Assembly: GCA_934098485.1 (NCBI GenBank)
Contig: CAKOOH010000005.1
Span: 21,284 to 85,283 of the forward strand
Source: an uncultured Bacilli bacterium
GTDB lineage: Bacteria; Bacillota_I; Bacilli_A; RF39; UBA660
Reading direction: 5' to 3'
DNA: 64,000 nucleotides
Positions 34,501-43,296 of the stretch are shown in pieces. Each line of letters starts with the position of its first letter. The stretch's first letter is position 1. Made by a program: the position numbers and the translations under genes. The notes below the pieces were generated by a model. That model worked only from the letters and a program-made list of their open reading frames with translations, searched no databases and was not told the origin of the DNA.

Positions 34501-34524
34501 AAAAAACGACTTCTTAAAAAGTCG
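34501..34524 (-). terminator. Terminator of tRNA-Ala
   Basis: On the minus strand CGACTT and AAGTCG (34519-34524 with 34507-34512) form a six-base-pair stem followed by six T. It lies 15 bases beyond the tRNA 3' end. Confidence 0.8.
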
Positions 34525-34538
34525 CTTATAATCTAAAC

Positions 34539-34614
34539 TGGTGGAGAATAGGAGACTCGAACTCCTGACCCTCACGGTGCAAGCGTGATGCTCTACCAAC
34601 TGAGCTAATTCCCC
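34539..34614 (-). tRNA. tRNA-Ala (UGC)
   Basis: A 76-base cloverleaf on the minus strand: acceptor stem GGGGAAT with ATTCTCC, D arm AGCTCAGTTGGTAGAGC, anticodon stem TCACG/CGTGA with loop CTTGCAC (anticodon TGC), T arm with GTTCGAG, discriminator A, and encoded CCA (34539-34541 on the plus strand as TGG). All stems pair. Confidence 0.97.
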
Positions 34615-34697
34615 AAAGAACATATTAATTTTAGCATATGAATATTCTAAAATCAAGTATTCTTTTTTAATTTTGCGTTAATTTTTAATTATTTTTC

Positions 34698-35456
34698 CTA
34701 AAAAGAAGTCCATCCGCCATCGACAGGTAAAATGACACCATTTACATAGCTAGCATCATCACTTGCTAAAAATAGGGCAGCAGTTGCAATTTCACTAGCT
34801 TCTCCTAGTTCGGGACTACAAGCAATAACTGTTTTAGCACGATTATAACCATCCATATTTGGCATTCCCATTGAAGAACTTATATTGGTCTTAATTCCTC
34901 CTGGTGCAATGGCATTAACTCTAATTCCATCTGGCATATACATATAAGCAGTGTTCTTAGTTAAAGAATTTAAAGCTGCTTTAGAAGCACAATAAATTGC
35001 TCCTGCGCATGTATGTGATCCTCCAACTGAAGAAATATTTATAATATTACCCTTCGTTTTATTTTCTTTAAAAACATTAACAGCCTTATTCATTGCCCAC
35101 ATAGGACCATAAAAATTAGTTTTCATAACTCTTTCATACATTTCATCTGTGATATTTCCTACTGGACTCATATCATCCATAACACCAGCATTATTTACTA
35201 AAATATCGAAAGAGCCAAATTTCTCTAAAGCAAAATCAATCATTTTTTCATTAGTTTCCTTTAAACTAATATCGCCAGCAAATATTTCTAATTTACCTTT
35301 TTCATTACTAAGTTCATTTAATAACGCTTCTAATTTTTCTTTTCTTCTAGCAACTGCTACCACATTCGCACCATTTTTAACGAATAATTTAGTAATTGCT
35401 TCACCCATACCAGATGAAGCCCCAGTTACTACAACGGTTTTATTTTCTAACTTCAT
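34698..35456 (-). CDS. Short-chain dehydrogenase/reductase
   Basis: A 252-residue classical SDR. The NAD(P)-binding TGASSGMGEAI lies at the N-terminus, followed by NNAGV, the catalytic Ser in ISSVGG, and Y-x-x-x-K (YCASK). An R-R-K pattern after the second strand (VAVARRKEKLE) suggests NADP preference. The C-terminal PVDGGWTSF is typical of the FabG-like group. GGAGG ahead sets the start at 35456. The substrate cannot be told. FabG-like or sugar/steroid-alcohol dehydrogenase activity is possible. Confidence 0.88.
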   Translation of the reverse strand: MKLENKTVVVTGASSGMGEAITKLFVKNGANVVAVARRKEKLEALLNELSNEKGKLEIFAGDISLKETNEKMIDFALEKFGSFDILVNNAGVMDDMSPVGNITDEMYERVMKTNFYGPMWAMNKAVNVFKENKTKGNIINISSVGGSHTCAGAIYCASKAALNSLTKNTAYMYMPDGIRVNAIAPGGIKTNISSSMGMPNMDGYNRAKTVIACSPELGEASEIATAALFLASDDASYVNGVILPVDGGWTSF

Positions 35457-35548
35457 TTTTACATCCTCCATATTTTTCATTATAAAAAAATCTTATATCA
35501 AAGTCAAACCATTTTATTTTGCTGCATATTAAGTTAATTATTCTTTCT

Positions 35549-35884
35549 TTAAAGCAAATCTGCATACTTTATTTTGACTATTTCGCAAAAATGAATATCT
35601 TTTTCATTGTCTAAAACTATTTTTTGCTGTGACTTTAAAATCTTTGTAACCGTTCCTTTAATCATTTTAAGATATCCCTTTTGATAAATTGTAATCTCAA
35701 TCGGAATAACATTAAAATATGATTCAAATATTTTACTTTCTAAATATTCCATTTGTTCATCAGAAAGAGAAGGCTTATATATTTTGGCTTTATCATTTTC
35801 AATCTCTTTAATTAAATATTTACTATTTACAACGGAGTTAAAAGGTGCCCATTTAATCATTCCCCGATCATGCACTATGACCAC
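35549..35884 (-). CDS. YolD-like protein
   Basis: A 111-residue protein of the YolD-like family, beginning with the characteristic DRGMIKWAPFNSVV. In Bacillus, YolD-like genes are found beside UvrX/YqjW Y-family polymerases and are thought to act as UmuD-like partners. Here the gene overlaps the 3' end of the polymerase gene by 17 bases, the same pairing. Confidence 0.88.
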   Translation of the reverse strand: MVIVHDRGMIKWAPFNSVVNSKYLIKEIENDKAKIYKPSLSDEQMEYLESKIFESYFNVIPIEITIYQKGYLKMIKGTVTKILKSQQKIVLDNEKDIHFCEIVKIKYADLL

Positions 35885-37127
35885 CTATTTTTTTATTACG
35901 AGCTTTAGCAGTTGAATCAGCAAGTAAACTAGAAGCCTTTAAAATACTATTAGCCCCAAATTTATTTTTAATTTTATCAATAGCTTCATTTTCTTGTTTT
36001 TTCAAAGTAACCTCTTCATAAGTTTCAAACAAATTAAGCTGCACCCCAACATTATCTGATAACTTTCCGTAGCAAAGGCTTACTTTTCTAATTGGCAAAT
36101 ACTCATAATACCTATCAAAAATACTTTCACAAATATTATAAATTAAATTAACATCATCAGTCGCTGTATCTAGTTTTTGCATATGATAAAACCCACCACC
36201 AATACTTTTAGAATAACCAATACCAAGTCCAATTAAAGAAGTATGCTTCTTATTTTCTCTTAATCTCTTTGTTAAAACATCAATCATCTCTTTAATAATA
36301 AGCATTATATTATTTTCATCATAATCTTTAAATAAAATCTGACTGTGACTCATAGATTTATCTTTTGGTGCATAATTAAAATCACTAATTTTTGCTAAAT
36401 CAATGCCATTAGCGTGATTCCAAAGTTCCTCACCAATTACTCCAAACTTTTCTTTTAATTTATTTTTATTATAACAAGCAATATCCCCAATTTTAAATAA
36501 TCCTAGTTTATTAAGCCTTTTTTCTAATCTAGAACCAATACCCCACATTTTAGATAGGGGAGTAATATTCCATAGCTTGCTTTGCACATCATCATAAGTC
36601 CAAACCGCTATATTATCCGGAGTATGCTTAGCCTCAATATCCATTGCTACTTTAGCCATCAATAAATTGGGCCCAATTCCTGCCGTTGCTGTAAGTCCTG
36701 TTTTATCTTTAATTCTTTTTAATATTGTTTTAGCAAGTTCTAAAGAAGTCATTTTATACATCTTTAAATAATCAGTTACATCAATAAAAACTTCATCAAT
36801 AGAGTACACATGCATATCTTCACTAGCTACAAATTCTAAATAAATACTAAGAACTTCTTTACTTTTCTTTATATATAAACTCATTCTCGGAGGTACTTTT
36901 AAAATCTTAATATTTTTAGGTAGTTCATAAACGCGGCACCTACCTGGAACACCTAACTTTTTTAGATAAGGAGAAACTGCTAAAGTAATCGCTCCATTTC
37001 TATTAGGGTCACATACCACTAAAGGCACTTTAAAAGCATCCAGTCCTCTTTCTACACACTCACAAGAGGCAAAAAAACTCTTTAAATCAATGGCAATAAT
37101 TTCTCTTTTAATAAATACATTATCCAT
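35868..37127 (-). CDS. Y-family DNA polymerase, UvrX/YqjW-like
   Basis: A 419-residue translesion polymerase. The palm carries the first catalytic Asp in IAIDLKSFFASCE and the acidic pair in HVYSIDEVFIDV. Thumb helix-hairpin-helix text (WGIGSRLEKRLNKLGLFKIGDIA) and a little-finger domain follow, and a C-terminal LNLF sequence may act as a beta-clamp binding motif. The length and YolD partner favour the UvrX/YqjW subgroup over DinB. It probably serves SOS-type mutagenic repair. I see no clear LexA box. Confidence 0.9.
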   Translation of the reverse strand: MDNVFIKREIIAIDLKSFFASCECVERGLDAFKVPLVVCDPNRNGAITLAVSPYLKKLGVPGRCRVYELPKNIKILKVPPRMSLYIKKSKEVLSIYLEFVASEDMHVYSIDEVFIDVTDYLKMYKMTSLELAKTILKRIKDKTGLTATAGIGPNLLMAKVAMDIEAKHTPDNIAVWTYDDVQSKLWNITPLSKMWGIGSRLEKRLNKLGLFKIGDIACYNKNKLKEKFGVIGEELWNHANGIDLAKISDFNYAPKDKSMSHSQILFKDYDENNIMLIIKEMIDVLTKRLRENKKHTSLIGLGIGYSKSIGGGFYHMQKLDTATDDVNLIYNICESIFDRYYEYLPIRKVSLCYGKLSDNVGVQLNLFETYEEVTLKKQENEAIDKIKNKFGANSILKASSLLADSTAKARNKKIGGHSA

Positions 37128-37255
37128 CCTTCTTCACCTCCTAATAATTATAAAACAATTGTATGATATAGTCAATTTCCAAATATTGGCATTATTCTTA
37201 ACCAGTCATTTTCTTTTTGCTTTCTTTCGTTTATAATATCTATAAAGGTGATTTT

Positions 37256-39433
37256 ATGGAAGCAGAAGTTTTAATTGGTTATGGCGCTAAAATAATAGAT
37301 AAAGCCTTTTCTTATGATGTGCCTAAAAACTTAGAAGATAAACTAAAAGTCGGTATGAAAGTAGTCGTGCCTTTTGGCAAAACAACTACTAATGGTTTTG
37401 TCATTAATATTAAAAATAAAACAAGTGAAAATGAACTAAAATCCATAACCAGTATAGCAGATGAAACGTTCGTTTTAAATGATGAACTATTAAAACTCGG
37501 AAAATATATTAAAGAAACCACTTTATGCTCCCTAGTTACAAGTTATCAGTGCATGCTTCCTTCTAGTATGAAAATCAAAAATATTAAAAGTAGCTACCAA
37601 AAATATGATGAGTATCTTATCTTAAATAGTCGTGATTTAGCCAAGGACTTTATTAAGAATAATGCCCGTAAAAAGCGTGCCTTAACTTTACTTAATGATC
37701 TTCTAAATACAGATAAAGTATTAAAGAAGAACTATTCATCCGCCATAGTAGAACCTTTACTTAATGAAAATATTATTAAAATTGTTAAAGAAAATAAATA
37801 CCGCATTAATAAAACCAATGATAAAGAGACTGCTAAAAAATTAACGGATGAACAATTAAATGTCTATGAAAGTATTACTTCATCACTAAATACTAATGAT
37901 ATTTTTTTACTTTTAGGTGTAACTGGTTCTGGTAAAACGGAAGTATATATGCAAGTCATAGAAAAAGTTATTGCTGAAAAGAAAAATGTCATCATGTTAG
38001 TTCCCGAAATAAGTTTAAGTATGCAAATAGTAAACCGTTTTTATGAACGCTTTGGTAGTAGTGTTGCTATTTTTCATAGTGCTTTATCTGAAGGTGAAAA
38101 ATATGATGAATACCATAAAATATTAAATGGTGATGTTCACTTAGTAGTTGGAACTAGAAGCGCCATCTTCGCGCCATTTCCTAATATCGGCTTAATCATT
38201 TTAGATGAAGAACAAAGTTCTAATTATAAGCAAGACAATAATCCTAGATATCATGCCAAAGACATTGCCATTTGGCGCAGTCAGTATCATCATTGTCCTA
38301 TTATTTTAGGAAGCGCGACCCCTTCATTAGAAAGTATGGCAAGAGCAAGTAAAGGAGTATATAAACTTTTAACTTTAAAAAATAGAATTGGAAGTGCTAA
38401 ACTTCCTAAAATTACTTTAGTCGATATGCAAGTAGAATATAAAAAAAGAAATATGATTGTAAGCGATAAATTAGACTCTCTTATCAAAGAAAGAATTAAT
38501 AATCATGAGCAAGTTATCATCTTTTTAAATAGAAGGGGCTTTACCACTATAAAAACATGCAAAAATTGTGGTTTTACTTTTAAATGTCCTCACTGTGATA
38601 TAACTTTAATTTATCATAAATCTTCTAACCATCTAAGATGCCACTACTGCGGATATACTTTATTAAATACTGATATTTGTCCTGAATGCCATGAAGAAGC
38701 CCTAACTTCATATGGCCTTGGTACAGAAAAACTAGAAGAAGAATTAAAAATAAGATATAAAGATGCTAATATTCTTAGAATGGATGCTGACACCACCAGT
38801 AAAAAGGGTAGTAGTGAAGCGATGATTAAACAAATCGAAAATGGTGATATTGATATTATTATCGGCACGCAAATGATAAGTAAAGGTTTCGATTTTCCTA
38901 AAGTAACTTTAGTTGGTATTATTAATGCTGATGAAACTTTAAATATTCCTGATTTTCGTAGTGGTGAACGTACTTATGAATTAATAAGTCAAACCGCGGG
39001 AAGAGCCGGACGTAAAGACCTTCCCGGCGAAGTCATCATTCAAACCTTTAATCCTGAAAATAAAACGCTTTTATATGTTGCCAATAATGATTATTTAGGA
39101 ATGTATAACTATGAAATGAATATTCGTAAAACTCTTAAATATCCACCATATTTTTATTTGACTATTATTAAAATTGCTTCTAAAGACTATAATATGGCCA
39201 GTAGTGAAATTTCTAAAGTTTATAGTTTTTTAAATAAAAATTTAAATAATGTTATTATGTTAGGTCCAACTACCGCCCCAATGTTTAAAGTAAATGGTAT
39301 TTACCGTTTTCAAATAATTTTAAAATATAAAAATTATGAGTTCATCAAAAATACTTTAATATCACTTGATGATTTATATAAAACAAATACTAAAGTAAAT
39401 TTAGAAATTGATAATAATCCTAGTAGACTTTAA
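37256..39433 (+). CDS. priA: Primosomal helicase PriA
   Basis: A 725-residue replication-restart helicase. The N-terminal 3' DNA-binding domain is followed by Walker A GVTGSGKTEVY, motif II LDEEQ (where DEEH is usual), and two zinc-binding clusters with eight cysteines (CKNCGFTFKCPHC, then CHYCG and CPEC). Later helicase motifs are GTQMISKGFDFP and QTAGRAGRKDLPGEV. The start at 37256 follows AAAGGTGA. The parC gene follows about 100 bases downstream with its own promoter. Confidence 0.95.
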   Translation: MEAEVLIGYGAKIIDKAFSYDVPKNLEDKLKVGMKVVVPFGKTTTNGFVINIKNKTSENELKSITSIADETFVLNDELLKLGKYIKETTLCSLVTSYQCMLPSSMKIKNIKSSYQKYDEYLILNSRDLAKDFIKNNARKKRALTLLNDLLNTDKVLKKNYSSAIVEPLLNENIIKIVKENKYRINKTNDKETAKKLTDEQLNVYESITSSLNTNDIFLLLGVTGSGKTEVYMQVIEKVIAEKKNVIMLVPEISLSMQIVNRFYERFGSSVAIFHSALSEGEKYDEYHKILNGDVHLVVGTRSAIFAPFPNIGLIILDEEQSSNYKQDNNPRYHAKDIAIWRSQYHHCPIILGSATPSLESMARASKGVYKLLTLKNRIGSAKLPKITLVDMQVEYKKRNMIVSDKLDSLIKERINNHEQVIIFLNRRGFTTIKTCKNCGFTFKCPHCDITLIYHKSSNHLRCHYCGYTLLNTDICPECHEEALTSYGLGTEKLEEELKIRYKDANILRMDADTTSKKGSSEAMIKQIENGDIDIIIGTQMISKGFDFPKVTLVGIINADETLNIPDFRSGERTYELISQTAGRAGRKDLPGEVIIQTFNPENKTLLYVANNDYLGMYNYEMNIRKTLKYPPYFYLTIIKIASKDYNMASSEISKVYSFLNKNLNNVIMLGPTTAPMFKVNGIYRFQIILKYKNYEFIKNTLISLDDLYKTNTKVNLEIDNNPSRL

Positions 39434-39485
39434 ATTTTATCTCGGAATTCTTAATTCAAAAGATATCTTTTTTTCTTATTTTCTT

Positions 39486-39514
39486 TTGGAAAGTAGATTT
39501 TTTTATGATATACT
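39486..39514 (+). promoter_or_regulatory. parC promoter
   Basis: -35 TTGGAA (39486-39491), a 17-base spacer and -10 TATACT (39509-39514). The promoter excludes the longer frame starting at 39408. Confidence 0.65.
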
Positions 39515-39530
39515 GGAAAAGGTGATAAAA

Positions 39531-42023
39531 GTGGAAGACGCATTAAAAAGAATTCACGACTATAGTTTAGAAGAAATTATGGGTTTAAGATTTGCCCGTT
39601 ATTCCAAATATATAATTCAAGATCGTGCTATACCTGACGTAAGAGATGGCTTAAAACCAGTTCAAAGAAGAATTATTTATGCTATGTATCGCGATAAAAA
39701 CACTTATGATAAACAATTTAAAAAATGTGCTAATGCTGTAGGTAACGTATTAGGTAAATATCATCCACATGGAGACTCATCCGTTTACGAAGCCTTAATT
39801 CGTATGAGTCAAAAGTGGAAACAAAATCACACTTTAGTAGAAGTAGATGGTAACAATGGTTCTGTTGATGGCGACCCACCAGCAGCATATCGTTATACCG
39901 AATGTAGACTTTCTAAAATAAGTGAGGAACTTTTAAAAGATATTGATAAAGACACTGTGGTTATGGCTCCTAACTATTCTGATACCTTATTAGAGCCTAC
40001 CGTTTTACCGGCTAAATTTCCTAACCTTTTAGTTAATGGAACTAACGGTATTTCCGCTGGGTACGCTACTAACATACCACCTCATAACTTAATTGAAGTA
40101 TGTGATGCTATTATTAAAAGAATAGATAGTCCTAATTGTCATGATGAATCTATTTTTGAAATAATAAAAGGACCCGATTTTCCTACTGGTGGCATTGTTG
40201 AAGGAACTGATGGAATTATATCAGCCTTTAAAACTGGTAAAGGAAAACTTATTGTTAGATCAAAATATACCTTTGAAAAAAATAAAGGTAAAGAGCAAAT
40301 TATAATTACTGAAATACCTTTTGAAGTTAATAAACGTGTTTTAGTTGAAAAAATTGATGAAATAAGATATGAAAAAAAATTAGATGGCATTGCGGAAGTA
40401 AGAGATGAATCTGATAAAGAATCATCAATCAGAGTTGTAATTGATTTAAAACAAGGCACTGATAAAGATTTAGTATTAAAATATCTACTTAAAAATACTG
40501 ACCTTCAAACATCATACAACTACAACATGGTATGTATAGATAAACGTAGACCACGACTTTTAGGTATTATTCCTATTATCGATGCTTATATTGATCATCA
40601 AAAAGATGTTGTAACTAAAAGAACTAAATTTGATTTAGATTTTGCCTTAAAAGAAATGCATATAACTGAAGGATTAGTTAAGGCTATCAGTATTTTAGAT
40701 GAAGTAATCGCTGTCATTCGCGGTAGTCAAAACAAGCAAGATGCTATCATGAACTTAGTTAAAAAATATGATTTTACCGAAGAACAAGCAACTGCAATCG
40801 TTATGCTTCAGTTATATAGACTTACTAATACTGATATAACTATATTAGAAGAAAAATTAGAAAACCTACGTAAAATCATTAATGAATTAAATCTAATTTT
40901 AAGTGATGAAAACAAATTAAAATTAGTAATTAAGGAAGAACTTCGCCGTATTAAAAAAGAATATGGCACTCCTAGAAAAACAGAAATTTCAAATTTTGTT
41001 ACCGAACTTAAAATTGACGAAAAAGACTTAATTACTAAAGAAGATGTTATTATCATTTTAACTAAAGATGGTTACTTAAAAAAAGTAAGTAAAAAATCTC
41101 ATGATAGTAATGATGGTGAAACAGCCCTAAAACCAGGCGATTACGTTATAAATTACTTACAAACTAACACTTTAAATAAATTATGCATATTTACATCTCT
41201 AGGAAACTACTTGTATATTCCTATTCATGAAATACCATCATGCAAGTGGAAAGATTTAGGTAAACATGTAAGTAATATTGTAACTATGAATCCTGATGAT
41301 AAAGTAGTAAATGCTTATGTTATTAATGAAGAAATTACCAACCCAATTGTAACTTTCTTTACTAAAGATGGCATGGTAAAACAAACTTCCCTAAATGATT
41401 TCATTGTTAGTCGTTATAATAAAGTATATACCGCGATGAAAATTAAAGATAACGATGAAGTAGTAAACGTTTGGATCACTAAACCATATACATTAATAAT
41501 TACGGAAAGTGGCTACTATCTAAATTATAATACTAGTGAAATACCTGTAAGTGGTGCAAAAACTAGTGGCGTAAAGGGAATTAATTTAAAAGAAGACCAT
41601 GTTGTAGCAGGTTTAACATTTACCGATGATGATGAATATATTGATATATTTACAAATAAAGGAACAGCTAAACGTATTAAACTAAAAGATTTAAATACTT
41701 TATCAAGAGCCAAAAGAGGTACTACTTTAATTAAAAAAGTAAAATCAACTAACTATGAAGTAATTAATGCTATGATTGCTAGCACTAAAGATGTAATCGG
41801 TTTATTATCTGGTAATGAAATTAATTATTTAAAAAATAGTGAAATTGCTATCATGGATTTAACATCAACTGGGTCTGTCATTACTAAGCAAAAAATAGAT
41901 AAAGTCTTCATCTTAAAAGAATTAAAAGTCATTATTGATAAAAATGCCGAAACAATTCTTCCTAAAGATGAACAAGCAACCGAAATGACCATTGATGATT
42001 TCCTAGATGATTTTAAATTATAG
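39531..42023 (+). CDS. parC: Topoisomerase IV subunit A
   Basis: An 830-residue type IIA topoisomerase subunit. The quinolone-determining region reads GKYHPHGDSSVYEALIRMSQ with the wild-type Ser and acidic context, and the catalytic Tyr lies in AAYRYTECRLSK. YAMYRDKNTYDKQFKKCA and WKQNHTLVEVDGNNGSVDGDPPAA are closer to ParC than GyrA, and no QRGGRG GyrA box is seen in the C-terminal beta-pinwheel. The enzyme decatenates chromosomes with ParE, whose gene is not in the window. The start is GTG at 39531 (VEDALKRIHDYSLEEIM) with AAAGGTGA ahead. Confidence 0.92.
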   Translation: MEDALKRIHDYSLEEIMGLRFARYSKYIIQDRAIPDVRDGLKPVQRRIIYAMYRDKNTYDKQFKKCANAVGNVLGKYHPHGDSSVYEALIRMSQKWKQNHTLVEVDGNNGSVDGDPPAAYRYTECRLSKISEELLKDIDKDTVVMAPNYSDTLLEPTVLPAKFPNLLVNGTNGISAGYATNIPPHNLIEVCDAIIKRIDSPNCHDESIFEIIKGPDFPTGGIVEGTDGIISAFKTGKGKLIVRSKYTFEKNKGKEQIIITEIPFEVNKRVLVEKIDEIRYEKKLDGIAEVRDESDKESSIRVVIDLKQGTDKDLVLKYLLKNTDLQTSYNYNMVCIDKRRPRLLGIIPIIDAYIDHQKDVVTKRTKFDLDFALKEMHITEGLVKAISILDEVIAVIRGSQNKQDAIMNLVKKYDFTEEQATAIVMLQLYRLTNTDITILEEKLENLRKIINELNLILSDENKLKLVIKEELRRIKKEYGTPRKTEISNFVTELKIDEKDLITKEDVIIILTKDGYLKKVSKKSHDSNDGETALKPGDYVINYLQTNTLNKLCIFTSLGNYLYIPIHEIPSCKWKDLGKHVSNIVTMNPDDKVVNAYVINEEITNPIVTFFTKDGMVKQTSLNDFIVSRYNKVYTAMKIKDNDEVVNVWITKPYTLIITESGYYLNYNTSEIPVSGAKTSGVKGINLKEDHVVAGLTFTDDDEYIDIFTNKGTAKRIKLKDLNTLSRAKRGTTLIKKVKSTNYEVINAMIASTKDVIGLLSGNEINYLKNSEIAIMDLTSTGSVITKQKIDKVFILKELKVIIDKNAETILPKDEQATEMTIDDFLDDFKL

Positions 42024-42027
42024 TCTA

Positions 42028-42066
42028 AAAACCACTTATTAAAAATATAATTTAATAGGTGGTTTT
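42028..42066 (+). promoter_or_regulatory. Long hairpin covering the ylbD-like RBS
   Basis: AAAACCACTTATTAAA (42028-42043) pairs with TTTAATAGGTGGTTTT (42051-42066), 16 base pairs with one G-T pair and a seven-base loop. The 3' arm contains AGGTGG, the ribosome binding site of the next gene. It can act as a parC terminator or hide the binding site. Confidence 0.65.
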
Positions 42067-42069
42067 ATA

Positions 42070-42441
42070 ATGGATAAAAAAGAAGAATTTAAAAGTTTTG
42101 TCCAAAAGCATCCCGAACTAGTATCATATATTAAAGATAAGAAAAATACTTGGCAAGATTTTTACGAAATTTATGATATGTACGGTGATGATAAAAAAGT
42201 TTGGGATAAATATAAAGATGAAAGTCCTTTAAACGAAGAAGAAAGTAGGGCTAAAAGTACATCTTTAGCCGAGCTAGCTAGTTTAGTTAAAAATATTAAT
42301 ATTGATAATGTTCAAAAATATATCAATAATGCCCAAAAGGCCATAAATGTAATTCAAGAACTTACCAGTAAGAATCCTGTAAAAACAGAAAACGTTATTC
42401 CTAAAAGTCCTAGGCCCATAACCAAATTTTTTGGTGATTAA
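42070..42441 (+). CDS. YlbD-like protein
   Basis: A 123-residue protein resembling B. subtilis YlbD, described as a spore coat-associated protein. The N-terminal pattern FKSFVQKHPELVSYIKDKKNTWQDFYEIYDMYGDDKKVWDKY matches in its order of FxxHP, TWQxxYE and W-x-x-Y. The C-terminus has a Pro-rich end (PRPITKFFGD). The next gene resembles YlbE, reproducing the ylbD-ylbE order of Bacillus. Whether this organism sporulates is not shown. Confidence 0.65.
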   Translation: MDKKEEFKSFVQKHPELVSYIKDKKNTWQDFYEIYDMYGDDKKVWDKYKDESPLNEEESRAKSTSLAELASLVKNINIDNVQKYINNAQKAINVIQELTSKNPVKTENVIPKSPRPITKFFGD

Positions 42442-42662
42442 TGAAAACAGAAATTTTAATAAAAATTAATAATGATAAAAATCTTCATGATTATTTAAGA
42501 AAAAATTCTTATTGGTATAAATATTTAAATCGCAGTGATAAATATTATAAAGATTTACTAAGCGAGTATAAAAAAGATAAACGAAATGAAAAAGCAAATA
42601 AAGTAACTGACACTTTAAGTACATTAGATACCGTTAATACTATCTTTAAAATGCTAAAATAG
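42441..42662 (+). CDS. YlbE-like small protein
   Basis: A 73-residue basic protein. The segment LHDYLRKNSYWYKYLNRSDKYYKDLLSEYKK matches the short YlbE-like family (a x-R-x-x-P/S-x-W-Y-R/K-x-L-x-R pattern). Its start overlaps the end of the YlbD-like gene by one base. Function is unknown, and the neighbourhood is the best support. Confidence 0.6.
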   Translation: MKTEILIKINNDKNLHDYLRKNSYWYKYLNRSDKYYKDLLSEYKKDKRNEKANKVTDTLSTLDTVNTIFKMLK

Positions 42663-42664
42663 CA

Positions 42665-42693
42665 TTGACTTTACTTACTACTTTTTATATAAT
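42665..42693 (+). promoter_or_regulatory. Strong promoter of prepilin gene
   Basis: -35 TTGACT (42665-42670), a 17-base spacer and -10 TATAAT (42688-42693), near consensus. It is followed by GTAGGAGAG as ribosome binding site. Confidence 0.8.
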
Positions 42694-42716
42694 TTATTTA
42701 GAAAGTAGGAGAGAGA

Positions 42717-43238
42717 ATGAAAAATAAAAAAGGTTTTACTTTAGTAGAATTATTAGCAGTTATCGTTGTTTTAGCAATTATCATGATTATCGCTGTACCA
42801 TCTGTATTAAATAGTATGACAGATGCTCGTAGAAACTCATTTGCTGTTTATGGTGAAAAACTAATTAACTCAGCACAAGCACAATCTCAAGCAACTGCCA
42901 TGGTTAATGGAACAATAAAAAAATGTTATACTGTTAGCGAATTAGTTGATGGTGCTCATGGTACATACGAAGGCTACGTTCAAAGACTAGTTCATGGTGA
43001 AAAAGAATATTATTTCTTAACGCTAAGAGATGCTAACTATGCTGCCGTAAATATACTTGCTCAAGAACTTGAAGCAGTAAAATCAGGCGTACAAACTACA
43101 TATAAAACCCATGTAATTGTTGGAAGAGACACAATTGATGCTGATACAGAAGGAAAGAAAGTTGACTTTACAAAATGTCCTGAAACACCTACTGTATCTG
43201 AGACTGATATTCCAAACACAACAACAACAACTTCTTAA
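42717..43238 (+). CDS. Type IV prepilin-like protein, possible major pilin
   Basis: A 173-residue protein with a class III leader: MKNKKG, F7-T-L-V-E with Glu at +5, and a hydrophobic helix (LLAVIVVLAIIMIIAV) followed by PSVLNSM, typical of pilins and ComGC-like pseudopilins. Two cysteines (KKCYT near 60, TKCPE near 160) could form the usual C-terminal disulphide loop. It ends in a Thr-rich tail (TTTTTS). It stands alone behind a near-consensus promoter and a strong terminator, which suggests high expression, as for a main pilin subunit. No assembly genes are in the window. Confidence 0.82.
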   Translation: MKNKKGFTLVELLAVIVVLAIIMIIAVPSVLNSMTDARRNSFAVYGEKLINSAQAQSQATAMVNGTIKKCYTVSELVDGAHGTYEGYVQRLVHGEKEYYFLTLRDANYAAVNILAQELEAVKSGVQTTYKTHVIVGRDTIDADTEGKKVDFTKCPETPTVSETDIPNTTTTTS

Positions 43239-43240
43239 TA

Positions 43241-43269
43241 AAAAAGTTCAGTTTGAAACTGACTTTTTT
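43241..43269 (+). terminator. Intrinsic terminator
   Basis: AAAAAGTTCAGTTT (43241-43254) pairs with AAACTGACTTTTT (43256-43268) with one bulge and a tight loop, and ends in a T-run. Confidence 0.8.
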
Positions 43270-43296
43270 TGTGTTATAATCTTTATGGTGATTTAA

